64,000 nucleotides of DNA from Parasulfuritortus sp049322515 (GTDB lineage: Bacteria > Pseudomonadota > Gammaproteobacteria > Burkholderiales > Thiobacillaceae). The translations under genes and the position numbers were made by a program. Where the stretch lies: assembly GCA_049322515.1 (NCBI GenBank), contig JBMOQW010000013.1, forward strand, positions 1 through 64,000, given 5' to 3'. The number at the start of each line of letters is the position of its first letter. Position 1 is the stretch's first letter. Below, piece by piece: positions 41,196 through 50,943 of the stretch. The notes below the pieces were generated by a model, which made no database searches, was not told the DNA's origin, and worked only from the letters and a program-made list of their open reading frames with translations.

Positions 41196-41710
41196 CTCCC
41201 GAGGTACCAGTTGACCGTCATGGTGATCGGCGACATCGGTACGCCGTCGATTGATGGGGTGACCGTAATAGTCCCCAGCGTGTGGCCGGGGACATCCCAG
41301 TAGATCACGCAGTGATTGGGTGCGATCGCCAAAGTCACGACCTCGGCGACATCGCAGTCGGCTGCGCTGGCGGCCCAGGTCAGCACCGCACCGGCTGGTA
41401 GGTTTTCGACGGCTGCGACCAGACCCCAGGCCGGCAACGCGCCGTCAGAGTCGTAGGCCGTGGCGTCGATGCTGGTGATGATCGTCGCATCCAGGAGCGG
41501 ATCAGGGTAATAACTCGGGTCGGTGTATCCATTGTCCGGGGATGGCCGGATGCCCATGACCCATCGAGCATACGGCACCGGCACGGGCGGACAATCAGGA
41601 CATTCCGGGCACTCAGGACACGATGCCGCCGGCTGCATCGGCACCGTGAGTCCGATCGACTGGCCTGGGGCGACATTGGTCGGTGTGGCCGGATAAAACG
41701 TCCTGGTCAC
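41192..41710 (-). CDS. Phage hypothetical protein with Cys-Pro repeat and Ig-like C-terminus
   Basis: A 172-aa protein from a GTG that overlaps the upstream stop. After ~30 residues comes the repeat CPECPECPDCPP, a possible metal or disulfide site. The rest looks like a beta-rich Ig-type domain (LLDATIITSIDATAYDSDG, TITVTPSIDGVPMSPITMTV). Likely a virion tip accessory protein by position. Confidence 0.65.
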   Translation of the reverse strand: MTRTFYPATPTNVAPGQSIGLTVPMQPAASCPECPECPDCPPVPVPYARWVMGIRPSPDNGYTDPSYYPDPLLDATIITSIDATAYDSDGALPAWGLVAAVENLPAGAVLTWAASAADCDVAEVVTLAIAPNHCVIYWDVPGHTLGTITVTPSIDGVPMSPITMTVNWYLGS

Positions 41711-43326
41711 AGCACGATCTCCAACGTCATCGCCTGGTAGCCGGCGGCCTCGACCAGCAGGGCATGCCGGCCACGCGCGGCCTTGAACGATACGCGGCCG
41801 GCGGCATCGGCGACGCGGCGCTGGGCGCCATCCATGGTGACCGTGGCGCCGGACAGGGGCTGGCCCAGGTCGTCCTGGATGGTCAGGGTGGCGACGCCAT
41901 CCTGATAGACGACGTGGGCGCCTGCCTGGATCAGCGGCTCGAACGACTCGGACAGGCGCGCGGCGGACAAGGCCGGTGCCTGGCCGGCCGGCGCGGACAC
42001 GGCCAGCGCTAGGCTGCCGCGATCGAGATCGAGATCGGCCCGGGTGAGCCGATGCCGGCCCTGCACAGGGCTTTCAGGGTGCGTGATCTCGACCCAGTCG
42101 CCCGGGCGTAGACCTGCAGTGATATCGGCGCGCCAGGTCACCGTCCAGACCGGGCGCGCCGACCAGGCCAGATAGGCTCGACCGAGGGCATCGGCAAGGC
42201 GCGCGTTGTGCAGCCAGCCGGCGTCCAGCTCGCGCTCGATGCGGCCGTATTGCCGGATCGCCTCCGGCGCCTCGATCTGAACCGCCTGGCGGTGCGTTCC
42301 GGCCGCAAAGTCATAGTCGAACAACACCCGCAGCACGGTACAGAGCCCGGCATCCTCGCAGGTCGGCGCGAGGCTGGTCGCCGTGAGTCGGTCAATCGTT
42401 GCGAGCGCCGCATCATCCTGGTCGACCGGCGGCCAGGCGCAGGCCAGGCCTGGCATGCCGGCCGACCACGCGGCACCAGCCGAGGCCAGGATGCGGTCGA
42501 TCTGGCTGCGGGTGGTCATCAACGGGTCATCTATCACCCCGCCCAACTCGATCCCAGACAGATCTGCGCGCAGGGCAAACAGATCAGCTTCGGCGAGGTC
42601 CATTCCGGCCACGTTGGCGAGCAGATCCCAGAGGATCTCGGCCGGCGCGGTGAGCAGGTGGCCACGGGCCGGATGTACCCGGCCGCGCACGTCCACCGCC
42701 AGTCGCTCTCCGTCGGCCAATGGCAATGCCAGCTCGATAATCGCCACCGCCTGCCCGACCGAATCGACGGTGTTACGGACGCTCCACTCGGTCGTTGCGA
42801 CATCGTCCCGGCGCACAGCGTCGATCCCCTGGACCGGATGGTCAGCCACAAGCCACAAGCGCCGATCCTGGCTGTACTGCACCGGCGCCACCGTGGCGCG
42901 GCCGTAGACGATAGGAAGCGCGACCACGTCGCCGAACCCGCCCCAGACCGCACTGGACCTGAGCGGCAACGGATTGGATAGCGGCTGTGTACCGCCGGCC
43001 ACCAACTGCAAGCTGGCCCGTGCGGAGAGATCAATCGATGTGATCAGCCCCTCGAAGATCGTATCGGCATCCTGATACAGCGTGGCCGCGATGCGTACTG
43101 GCGGCACAGTCCACAGCTTCGTCAACACTCCTTCTGCATTGTCCAGCCCGATGCGCAAATTGGCGACCTCGCCCGGCGCGTCTGGCGGCCGGCTGAGTTG
43201 CCGCGACAGGACGCCGGCCGTGGACAGGGCCGGGATGCGCAGATCGCAATCGACATACGCCAGTGCGGCCCGCTCGCGATAGAGCGCCACTGGCGGATCG
43301 GTGTCGACCCGCAGCCAGAGGCTCAT
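41707..43326 (-). CDS. Phage tail tip / hub-like protein with carboxypeptidase-like C-terminal domain
   Basis: A 539-aa protein between the large tail protein and the end of the cluster. Segments such as GEVANLRIGLDNAEGVLTKLW, VALPIVYGRATVAPV and LRPGDWVEITHPESPVQGRHRLTRADLD are typical of tail-tip hub proteins. The last ~75 residues form a carboxypeptidase-regulatory-like beta domain (LSGATVTMDGAQRRVADAAG). ATGA overlaps link it to both neighbours. Confidence 0.75.
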   Translation of the reverse strand: MSLWLRVDTDPPVALYRERAALAYVDCDLRIPALSTAGVLSRQLSRPPDAPGEVANLRIGLDNAEGVLTKLWTVPPVRIAATLYQDADTIFEGLITSIDLSARASLQLVAGGTQPLSNPLPLRSSAVWGGFGDVVALPIVYGRATVAPVQYSQDRRLWLVADHPVQGIDAVRRDDVATTEWSVRNTVDSVGQAVAIIELALPLADGERLAVDVRGRVHPARGHLLTAPAEILWDLLANVAGMDLAEADLFALRADLSGIELGGVIDDPLMTTRSQIDRILASAGAAWSAGMPGLACAWPPVDQDDAALATIDRLTATSLAPTCEDAGLCTVLRVLFDYDFAAGTHRQAVQIEAPEAIRQYGRIERELDAGWLHNARLADALGRAYLAWSARPVWTVTWRADITAGLRPGDWVEITHPESPVQGRHRLTRADLDLDRGSLALAVSAPAGQAPALSAARLSESFEPLIQAGAHVVYQDGVATLTIQDDLGQPLSGATVTMDGAQRRVADAAGRVSFKAARGRHALLVEAAGYQAMTLEIVL

Positions 43327-46300
43327 TGGAACACCGCCTCAAGGCTTAGATCGAGGGTGATCACCCGGCGCGTGGTGTCGTTGGGATGCAATTCGAAGTA
43401 GTCGATCGGATCGATGCTATCCGCGCCCACGCGCACCAGGCCAGCCTCGGCCGGGTGGAGATGATGTGGCACAAGCACCATCGGGTAATTACTGGCCTGC
43501 ATGCCGTCCAGCATGGCCAGCAGCGCGTCGAGGTCTGCCTGGGAGAGCGGCGACGACTCGGTCCAGGCCAGCTCGCCACGCCGGCCCTGGCCGAGATACT
43601 GCCGTCCTGGGTTGACTCCGTCGCCGCGCGCCACGGCGTATGCGCGCGCAATTCGGCAGCGCCCGGCCGAATATGTCGTGGCGAGCGGCACGCCGGCCCA
43701 CAGCCATCCGATCGACCCGCCCGTGGCATTGGCCACAGACAGGCGCAGGCGTGAGACCGACCATGGCACAGCCAGCATGGCCACGGCGACCGGGCCGCCG
43801 ATCGGCAGCGCCGCCGACTCGGTCCACGTGGCGCCATCGCCGCCCTCGATGGTCAGGGTGGCGCCGGACGGAAGGTCGTAGCGGGCAATCGCCAGCGCCT
43901 CGATGTCGGTCTCCCCGCCAAGGTCGACCACCAGGGTCGCCGCGGCGCCGGTCCAGGACCAGGACGACACGGTAGGCACGAGCAGGTTGGCGGGTGCGTA
44001 GGGTTGCTGCGCCAGAAAGTGCCACGTGTCGCCATCGAGCCACACCGGCGCCGAGCCGGCCTCGAACCGGACCGACAGGCCATCCGCCAGTGCCTGGTCT
44101 GTGCCGTCGATATCGGCCGGCGTCGACCAGGCTCCACCGTCGCGGCGCCACTGATACTGAGCGGCTGCGATGTCCAGAGTGTAGGTATCGCCCAACGCCC
44201 ACGGGATGCCTCCCCTGTTGAGCTGGAGCGTGACGCCGGCCTGGGTGTAGTCCGGCTCGTCCGAGGTGAGTTCGTAGTCAGGCAGCGCCCCGGATAAAGA
44301 TCCGGACACCGACCAGGTGAGCGTATCGTCTCCGGTCACACCGCCAGTCAGGTAGGCGGGCCCGGCGGCCACGATCTGCACATCGGCGGTGTCGCCCACT
44401 GCGTAAGGCGCGCGCCCGTCGACCGATTCGATGTGGATTACCACCTGGTCGCCAACCTTCAGTCGCTCGGTGCAGCCGACCGCGATGAACATGCCGAACT
44501 CACGTGTGCTGTATGGCTCGCCAGATGGAATGCCCGCCGACGCGCCCGAGCCGCATGACTGTGCCGAGGAGATATATGCTGTGCTCGAAAATGCGGGGAA
44601 ATAGACGCCGTCCTCGTCTACCCACCAATGGGTAGCCGTGGGGTCGTCACGCCAGCAGCCGTCCCCGGCTCCAGTGCTGGCGTTAGATTTTGGGACGATG
44701 CCCGCCAACGCGCGGACCTTGTCCATCCACGCGCGCCAACGTCCGACGATTGGTGAGATGTCGTAGTTGTCGTAGTGGTCGATATGGACCAAGGGTCTAT
44801 TCAACGTATTGTCGTAGATGGCCGTGGTGGTCTGGCTGTACGCAGTAGCATCGGTGAACCCGGACTCATCGACAGACCCAGACGATGTCATGTTGCCGAT
44901 CATGCGACGCCGGTGCCGGATGTATTCGACCCGATTCGTGGCCCAGTCCGCCATATCCGACTGCATCTGGGTGAATGCGGCGTCCCACTCGGTCGAGGCT
45001 GCTGCGTCTGCCCAGATTTCATCCGCGAGGGCGTCAGCGAACTCTGCAGTGATGCCATCGCACAGGCGGATATCCAGCTCGTCCACCTGGTAATGGATCG
45101 GGACGGAAAGCGCATCATCCACGATGGCTATTTGCCCGGCAATGAACGTATTTCGCCAGCCATACAGGCTCTGTAGTCGGCTGGCATAGTTGATATCGAG
45201 TGCCATGTCGTCTAGCCCTCCATCCAGGCCAAGGCAGGCGGCGCGGATGCGCCCCCGCAATGACGCACTGTTGCAGTCACAACCGGAATCATTCGGCCGC
45301 TCCTTGTAGGTGAATGTGAACGTCCCCGGGCGCGCATTGACCCCCAGGGTGAAATGTCGGACGCAGACACTCGGAATACCGAGATCTCCCGTGTCTCGTG
45401 CCACAGGCACGAACCGCGTGCTGAACTTGCCGACGCCAAGACTCGATGCATCACCAGACGGGATCGTGAATCCCACAGGGTCTCCAGCGAATGCGATGCC
45501 TGTCGTCGCCTGGCCAATAGCACCTGAGACTGAGCCGGTCACTGACCATATTTCCGAGTTCACGGCATCGGCATTGATGCACTCGATGGTGACCACCTCG
45601 GTAGGCGCATCCGATGCGATGGCCAGATCAGACACCGCCACGCCGGAAGATGACAACAGCCAGGCAGCCGTGCGCAACGGCAGATCAATCGCTGCCATGC
45701 CGCCCGGCGTGCGGTCGTCGGAGACCACACCAGCGGCCTCGATCAGCGGATCATCGACCAGGGCTGTGAGCAGGTCATACAGCGTCACGACATCCTCGTG
45801 CACGGTGGTGGTGACCCCATCCGAAACCGTCACGTCATAGCCGCCGGACACTGCGCGGACCCTGTCGCCGGCCGGCAGTGTGCGCTGCGGCGCGGGCGAC
45901 AGGCCAATCCGCCACTGCCCGTCTGCGAACTCACGATAGGGGCGGTAGACCTGGGCATCGCTGCCGATGCGCAGGCGCGGCGTCGCGGCATCCAACCGGC
46001 CATCGGCGAGCAGTGGAAGCGCACCGAATGACCATTGCTCGCCCACCTGGCTGGCCCCGGCCGGCCACTCATCGAGCAGGGACCATTCGGTATCCGATAC
46101 AGACAGATCGGGCGTGACAGTGATATGGATCGCATTGCCCCCGGCACCCGCCAAACGCGCACGCAACGAGACCTCGCCGACAGTCAGCGAGGCCTGCGTG
46201 GTCGTGGTGCCCAGCCCGGACAGAGACAGGATGAGCGTCTGCGCGGTGGCACCCGGGTCGACATCCACCACGGACAGAGTGCCATTGCCAACCCCGGACA

Positions 46301-46526
46301 GAGCCGGCGTGGAGGCCCGCGCGGTGCCGCCGCCCGCCAGGATGGCGATCTCGATCTCGCTATCCGCATGGCCGGTGTAATCGCCTACGAGGCGCACCCG
46401 GCCGCTGCCGGCCACATCTGCGGCCAGCGTGGATACCGCCCTGGCCGGCCGGACATTTGACGCGGTCAGCGTGGCAGCGCTGACTGCATTGTTGCCGTGG
46501 TGCAAGAACCGCTGAACAGAACTCAT
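43323..46526 (-). CDS. Large phage tail protein
   Basis: A 1067-aa protein directly downstream of the tape measure (4-bp overlap), beta-rich with several Ig/LamG-like stretches. A central helical part (about 455-600) contains SLYGWRNTFIAG and YIRHRRRMIGNM. Its C-terminus (YFELHPNDTTRRVITLDLSLE) is like that of distal-tail proteins. Probably a tail-tip or central fibre component; exact function is not recognised. Confidence 0.75.
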   Translation of the reverse strand: MSSVQRFLHHGNNAVSAATLTASNVRPARAVSTLAADVAGSGRVRLVGDYTGHADSEIEIAILAGGGTARASTPALSGVGNGTLSVVDVDPGATAQTLILSLSGLGTTTTQASLTVGEVSLRARLAGAGGNAIHITVTPDLSVSDTEWSLLDEWPAGASQVGEQWSFGALPLLADGRLDAATPRLRIGSDAQVYRPYREFADGQWRIGLSPAPQRTLPAGDRVRAVSGGYDVTVSDGVTTTVHEDVVTLYDLLTALVDDPLIEAAGVVSDDRTPGGMAAIDLPLRTAAWLLSSSGVAVSDLAIASDAPTEVVTIECINADAVNSEIWSVTGSVSGAIGQATTGIAFAGDPVGFTIPSGDASSLGVGKFSTRFVPVARDTGDLGIPSVCVRHFTLGVNARPGTFTFTYKERPNDSGCDCNSASLRGRIRAACLGLDGGLDDMALDINYASRLQSLYGWRNTFIAGQIAIVDDALSVPIHYQVDELDIRLCDGITAEFADALADEIWADAAASTEWDAAFTQMQSDMADWATNRVEYIRHRRRMIGNMTSSGSVDESGFTDATAYSQTTTAIYDNTLNRPLVHIDHYDNYDISPIVGRWRAWMDKVRALAGIVPKSNASTGAGDGCWRDDPTATHWWVDEDGVYFPAFSSTAYISSAQSCGSGASAGIPSGEPYSTREFGMFIAVGCTERLKVGDQVVIHIESVDGRAPYAVGDTADVQIVAAGPAYLTGGVTGDDTLTWSVSGSLSGALPDYELTSDEPDYTQAGVTLQLNRGGIPWALGDTYTLDIAAAQYQWRRDGGAWSTPADIDGTDQALADGLSVRFEAGSAPVWLDGDTWHFLAQQPYAPANLLVPTVSSWSWTGAAATLVVDLGGETDIEALAIARYDLPSGATLTIEGGDGATWTESAALPIGGPVAVAMLAVPWSVSRLRLSVANATGGSIGWLWAGVPLATTYSAGRCRIARAYAVARGDGVNPGRQYLGQGRRGELAWTESSPLSQADLDALLAMLDGMQASNYPMVLVPHHLHPAEAGLVRVGADSIDPIDYFELHPNDTTRRVITLDLSLEAVFQ

Positions 46527-49500
46527 GCCATCAGCCTCATCCTGGACTGGAGCACCGGCAGTATCCGATCGACCAGCCGGTTCTCATCGGTGTATCCGTT
46601 GATCACCACCTCGATCGGAGGCAGCGGACGTGATCCGCCACGGTCTATCCCGCCCCGCGTGTCTGTCGGCGGGGACGATGATTCACCCCGCGCCCTGCGC
46701 GATTCCTCTTCCTCGCGTGCCTCCTTCTCGCGCGCCTTGGCCAGCTGTTCGTACAAGCGGATGGCCTCGCGCAGGTTCTGCACCGCCTCGCGGTTACCTG
46801 CCGCCTCGGCCTCGGCCAGGGCGGCCCGGAGCTCGGCCAGTTTCTGCTCGTTGCGCCGGCGCTCGAGCTCGTCCAAATTGCCGAAGAACTGATCAAATTC
46901 GTCCTGGACCGACGACAACGCATCCAGGCTGGCATCTTCGAGCGCACGCATTTTGGCCCTGGCATCCTCCAGGGCGGCGCGCAGGCGTCCGATGTCCTCC
47001 TGGCCGAGCTGGTTGATTGATCTGAGCGTGTTTTGTGCTTCTGCTTCGAGCACCTCCAGATGTCGAGCAGCCTGCTCTATTTCCAAGTTGACAGGGTTTT
47101 CTTGCAAGTCGGAGATCATGCTATCGAGCACAGTGCGTTGCTCTGTGTACAGACGCATGATGATTTTCGATTGCTCGCTTACTTTTGCCAGCCAGCCACC
47201 AATCGTTGCGCTGGGCTGATCGAGGATGTTCTGAAAATTACGGATGGCCACCTCAGACTCGTTGGTCGCCATAGCCACAGCATTACGCATGGCGTTGATG
47301 ACGAACGCCACGCCCTCGCCGAGTTGCTGCAAGTGGGCGTGGAAATCATTGATGCCGTTCTGTAACCAGTCGCTCGAATTCTGGCCGAAACCGTTCATTT
47401 CCGCGGACGACTGAGCCATAGCCATGGCTGCATCCTGCGAGGCCGCCCGTGCGCGGTCCTGCGCCGCCGCCAGCCGGTCATAGCCCTCTGCCCACTCGGC
47501 CAGGGACTGCCCAACCACCTCGCCATCCTCGGAGATGGTGACGATATAGCCCTTGGCCGCCGCTTCGGCCTCGAGCGTTGCGCGGGTGACCATGGCCTGG
47601 CCTTCACCGGCGCGCTCTGCCGCCTGCATTGCGGCCTGCGCATAAATCAGCCAGGCCTGCCGTTGATCCTCGATCGGCGCCTTGTTAGCGACCAAGGTTT
47701 CGTAGGCATCCCTGGCTTTCTTGGCCATTGCATCCAGGGCAGTTGAGCTGGCCAGTCCGAGATTGATATAGGCCTTCTCCAGGGGCGGGACGATGCTGTT
47801 TAGCTCCTTGAGTCGAGCCGCCTCCTCATCTTGCGTCAGCAGCTTTACCTTCAGTTTCTCATTGGCCTTCCCGGTCGCCTCGGCCAAGCGCTCGTTCGCC
47901 TCGGCCATGTCATTTTCAATCTCGACAACCTTCTTGCCGGTGCTCTCCACTGCCACCAGTGCCTGGTTGTATTCCTGCTGGCGCTTGGTGACATCGCCCA
48001 GACCACCACGCTGGGCATTCATGGTCTCCAGGCGTGCCTTCGCCACCTGGTGCTCTGCCTCGGCTATCTTGCGCGCCTCTTTCAGTTGGTCCAGATAGAC
48101 GCGCAACTGATTGGCCGACAGCTCGTTCAATTTTCGGCTCTGGGCTTCAAGTGAGGCATTAAGGGCATCAGTGGACTGTTTCGCTGACGCCTGATTGGAG
48201 CCGAAAATAAGGATAGCCGCAGCGGCAGCGGCAATCACACCGGCCGGCCCACCCAGGAGACCCATGGTGGCCGACAGGACTCCAGCTGATCTTGCAGCGG
48301 CCGCTTGTGCTGCGGTACTCGCCGCAGCGGCTGCTTGCAACTGGCGTTCTGCCGCAACCATGGTCTGGGTGGCTGCGATATTCGCGGTGCGGGCTGCCGT
48401 CACCTGCCGTTCAGCCGCAGCCCGAACTTCTCCGTAGATTGCCATTTGCCGCACGTTGACGAGATGCGCCTCGGCCTCTGCAATCGCAGCGGCGGTGGAT
48501 TGTGCCTTGGCCCTCGCGTTTGCCAAAGTTGCTGCTGCCGCCGCCTGGTTAGCCTGCGCCGACGCTGCAACAGCGGCCGCAGCTTCGCGGTCTGCGGTGA
48601 TCTTCGCGTAGGTCTCAGCTACATTCTTGGCCAGGGCAGCACCATAGGCATAGACCGCCTGAACTCCCTTGACCGCATAGGCAGCAAGGATCGCCTCGCC
48701 CGCGATCAAGGCAACATTCGCCACCTCCTGGAAGTTCTCGGCCAGGCCGGACAGGGCATTGGCTACGCCGACACTGACCCCTTGCGCCTGATCCATCTCG
48801 CCAATGAATTTCAGCCAGGCATTCTCAACTTGCTGAATGGCACCACCGATGGTGTTCTGGATGCTGGAAAACTCGGCATCGATAGCTTGCCTCTGAGACA
48901 ACAGGGCTTGAACGATGGCCTCTGATGTGAGCTTTCCATCCTCTGCCAGGCCGCGCAGTTGGCCACGCGCAACACCCAATCCATCAGCCAGCGCCTGGGC
49001 AAGGCGCGGCGAGTTTTCCATCACGCTGTTGAATTCATCGCCGCGCAACACGCCAGCTGCCAGGCCTTGCGACAACTGCGTGATGGCCGCGCTGGCGGCC
49101 GAGGCCTCGGCACCGCTGATCTTGAATGTCTTGTTTACCAGCTCGGTCAGGTCCGCAGTTTCTTGCTGCGTGCCGCCCAGGTCCTTGAGTGTGCGATTCA
49201 GAATGCCGTACAGGCTCGCTGTGGCTTCAAGCTCAGTACGGGTCTGCTGTGCGATCCTGAATGCATCTGCTTGGGCCTGGGCATACCCCTCCTGCCCATC
49301 GGCCGCAAGCTTCAGCCGTGAATTCAGACCAGACCAGGCGTCCGCCAGGCCAGCCAATTGACCTACAGTGAAGCCTGCCAGGACACCCTTGAGTGCATTC
49401 TCAAGATTGAACAGGCTCTTGCCTGTATCCTCTGAGACATCGCCGATCGCATCGATTTCACCCGCCAACCCATTCGCCATGACCTCGGCTTTGTCGGCGG

Positions 49501-49597
49501 ATAAACCGACATCCATCAGGGCTTTCTTTAACGCCTCGACCTTATCCTGGCCGGACGTCTGGGCATCGATACGAAGTGAAGTCTTGAGGTCTGCCAT
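46523..49597 (-). CDS. Phage tail tape measure protein
   Basis: A 1024-aa protein with the tape-measure N-terminal domain (FRIAQQTRTELEATASLYGIL, ITQLSQGLAAGVLRGDEFNSV, MENSPRLAQALADGLG). Long Ala-rich coiled-coil regions follow (about 330-440, 480-580, 870-960), with a short hydrophobic stretch near 445-465. It sets tail length. No Shine-Dalgarno is visible, and a 7-bp hairpin (49600-49620) abuts the ATG. Confidence 0.93.
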   Translation of the reverse strand: MADLKTSLRIDAQTSGQDKVEALKKALMDVGLSADKAEVMANGLAGEIDAIGDVSEDTGKSLFNLENALKGVLAGFTVGQLAGLADAWSGLNSRLKLAADGQEGYAQAQADAFRIAQQTRTELEATASLYGILNRTLKDLGGTQQETADLTELVNKTFKISGAEASAASAAITQLSQGLAAGVLRGDEFNSVMENSPRLAQALADGLGVARGQLRGLAEDGKLTSEAIVQALLSQRQAIDAEFSSIQNTIGGAIQQVENAWLKFIGEMDQAQGVSVGVANALSGLAENFQEVANVALIAGEAILAAYAVKGVQAVYAYGAALAKNVAETYAKITADREAAAAVAASAQANQAAAAATLANARAKAQSTAAAIAEAEAHLVNVRQMAIYGEVRAAAERQVTAARTANIAATQTMVAAERQLQAAAAASTAAQAAAARSAGVLSATMGLLGGPAGVIAAAAAAILIFGSNQASAKQSTDALNASLEAQSRKLNELSANQLRVYLDQLKEARKIAEAEHQVAKARLETMNAQRGGLGDVTKRQQEYNQALVAVESTGKKVVEIENDMAEANERLAEATGKANEKLKVKLLTQDEEAARLKELNSIVPPLEKAYINLGLASSTALDAMAKKARDAYETLVANKAPIEDQRQAWLIYAQAAMQAAERAGEGQAMVTRATLEAEAAAKGYIVTISEDGEVVGQSLAEWAEGYDRLAAAQDRARAASQDAAMAMAQSSAEMNGFGQNSSDWLQNGINDFHAHLQQLGEGVAFVINAMRNAVAMATNESEVAIRNFQNILDQPSATIGGWLAKVSEQSKIIMRLYTEQRTVLDSMISDLQENPVNLEIEQAARHLEVLEAEAQNTLRSINQLGQEDIGRLRAALEDARAKMRALEDASLDALSSVQDEFDQFFGNLDELERRRNEQKLAELRAALAEAEAAGNREAVQNLREAIRLYEQLAKAREKEAREEEESRRARGESSSPPTDTRGGIDRGGSRPLPPIEVVINGYTDENRLVDRILPVLQSRMRLMA

Positions 49598-49599
49598 GT

Positions 49600-49620
49600 G
49601 GGGCTCGCAATCGGAGCCCC
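49600..49620 (-). promoter_or_regulatory. Hairpin occluding the tape-measure ribosome binding region
   Basis: GGGGCTC / GAGCCCC forms a perfect 7-bp stem with a 7-nt loop ending 2 bases before the tape-measure start codon, in an 86-bp gap between CDSs. There is no Shine-Dalgarno outside it. It could limit translation of the tape measure relative to its neighbours. Confidence 0.5.
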
Positions 49621-49706
49621 GAGACTACGCGCGCGCGACAGCGCGGAGGATGCTGACCAGGGTCAGCGGGTGAGCATGGCGCCCAACCGGATCATGGAGA
49701 GGACGC

Positions 49707-50021
49707 CTATTCGGCGCCTCTCATGTGGTCGTTGTCCTCCCCCAGCATCTTCTCGCAATGCCCCGGATCGAACAGATCGAAGATTCGGCAGGACCAGCGG
49801 CCCCACCACTTGCCTGCCACCTGGGCGCGGGCGCAGGCTGTGGACAGGTATTCGCGCGGGCTGCCGCCCAGGGCGGCATTGAGGGCCTGGTCGTTGGCCT
49901 GGGCGACGCCCCAGCCGCGCTCCGATCCGCGCAGGATCGAGAACGGCGCGATCAGGTTGGCCAGGCCCACCAGGAGCAGGCTACCCAGCCACAGGCCCAG
50001 GCGGGACAGGCGCGCCCTCAT
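49707..50021 (-). CDS. Small phage protein with N-terminal membrane segment
   Basis: A 104-aa protein from the ATG at 50021, overlapping the preceding gene by 4 bp. Residues ~6-28 form a transmembrane or signal segment (LGLWLGSLLLVGLANLIAPF). The exterior part has four Cys and many Trp (KWWGRWSCRIFDLFDPGHC). Function not recognised; a secreted or inner-membrane accessory is likely. Confidence 0.65.
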   Translation of the reverse strand: MRARLSRLGLWLGSLLLVGLANLIAPFSILRGSERGWGVAQANDQALNAALGGSPREYLSTACARAQVAGKWWGRWSCRIFDLFDPGHCEKMLGEDNDHMRGAE

Positions 50022-50293
50022 GACCGGGCCACCACCAGGATCTCGGTGTCGCCGTGGCCACGCCAGTCGGGCAGCACCACATACGATTGCAGCGTCCAGC
50101 GGCCGGGCTGGTCGATATCCCCGGCCTGGGTGATGTAGTAGACGCCCTGGCCGTCGATCTGCGCCGGCCACACTACCGGGGTGCCGTCCGGCTTCAGCGC
50201 GTGGATCTCCGTCGTGGTTGCCAGGCTGACATCATCCTTGCAGTCCAGCCAGATGCGCGTGCCCACATCGCCTAAATGCATACCCTGAATCAT
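50018..50293 (-). CDS. Small phage protein, beta-rich, unknown
   Basis: A 91-aa protein (MIQGMHLGDVGTRIWLDCKD, VYYITQAGDIDQPGRWTLQS). The pattern resembles a small beta-sandwich often annotated as a phage membrane-anchored or adhesin accessory. The start at 50293 overlaps the upstream stop by 4 bp. The long in-frame extension upstream is antisense-like noise and was discarded. Confidence 0.7.
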   Translation of the reverse strand: MIQGMHLGDVGTRIWLDCKDDVSLATTTEIHALKPDGTPVVWPAQIDGQGVYYITQAGDIDQPGRWTLQSYVVLPDWRGHGDTEILVVARS

Positions 50294-50943
50294 GCGCTGC
50301 TCCTGAGCCGAGAGACGCCAGCAAGCTGGCGATGGATGGGCGATAGCCCGAACAGTTGACGGTGAATCGGCGACACGCCCGCCAGGGCCTCGATCCAGGC
50401 ATCCCCCACTGGCGCCGGCCCCGAGACCGCCCGATAGCGCAGGCACATCAGGCTGGACGCACTGGCCAGGCGCAGGGTCGCCGACGTGGCGGCCGACCGC
50501 ACGACCGCCCGCCCAGCGGCGGACCATCCTGCTGCCAGGCGAGCCGCATCGGCCAGGGCACGCGGTATCAGGATAGCGTCGGCGGTGGCGGTGCCGATCT
50601 TGGCCGAGCCGACGGCGCCGGTCTGGACTGTCCGGGACGCGGCTGTTGCCGTGGCCGTCTTGGCGGTGCTCGATGCCGAGCGCACCGAGTGATGAGCCGC
50701 CGCGCTGAACCCGGCCGCGAGCCGGGCGGCGATGGACGATGCGCGCGGCGTGGCCCGGGCGCTGGCGCTGGACTGTGCGACCTTGGTGGTGCTTGGTGCC
50801 GGGCGGGCGCTCAGTCGCTGGGCGCTGGCCGCGCTGGCGATCTTGCCGGCCGAGCACGCCGACCTGGCGACAGCGCGGCTGGCGGCGGTGGTTTCGATGA
50901 CAGTTCCACCGCCACCACCCGACCCATCAAACCAGAGTCTCAT
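50290..50943 (-). CDS. Ala/Ser-rich low-complexity phage protein
   Basis: A 217-aa protein with a Gly-rich N-terminus and a long Ala/Ser/Arg-rich region (about 20-165). The C-terminus contains a duplicated motif, SPIHRQLFGL then SPIHRQLAGV. It is bracketed by 4-bp ATGA overlaps on both sides, which is the main reason to accept it as a real gene. It may be a tail-fibre or connector component. Confidence 0.65.
   Translation of the reverse strand: MRLWFDGSGGGGGTVIETTAASRAVARSACSAGKIASAASAQRLSARPAPSTTKVAQSSASARATPRASSIAARLAAGFSAAAHHSVRSASSTAKTATATAASRTVQTGAVGSAKIGTATADAILIPRALADAARLAAGWSAAGRAVVRSAATSATLRLASASSLMCLRYRAVSGPAPVGDAWIEALAGVSPIHRQLFGLSPIHRQLAGVSRLRSSA

Noticed and set aside
50294..50857. 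N-terminal extension of the 91-aa phage gene
   Set aside because: The extended frame overlaps the 217-aa gene in another frame and has a shadow-type Arg/Gly-rich composition; the ATGA overlap at 50290-50293 marks the true start.
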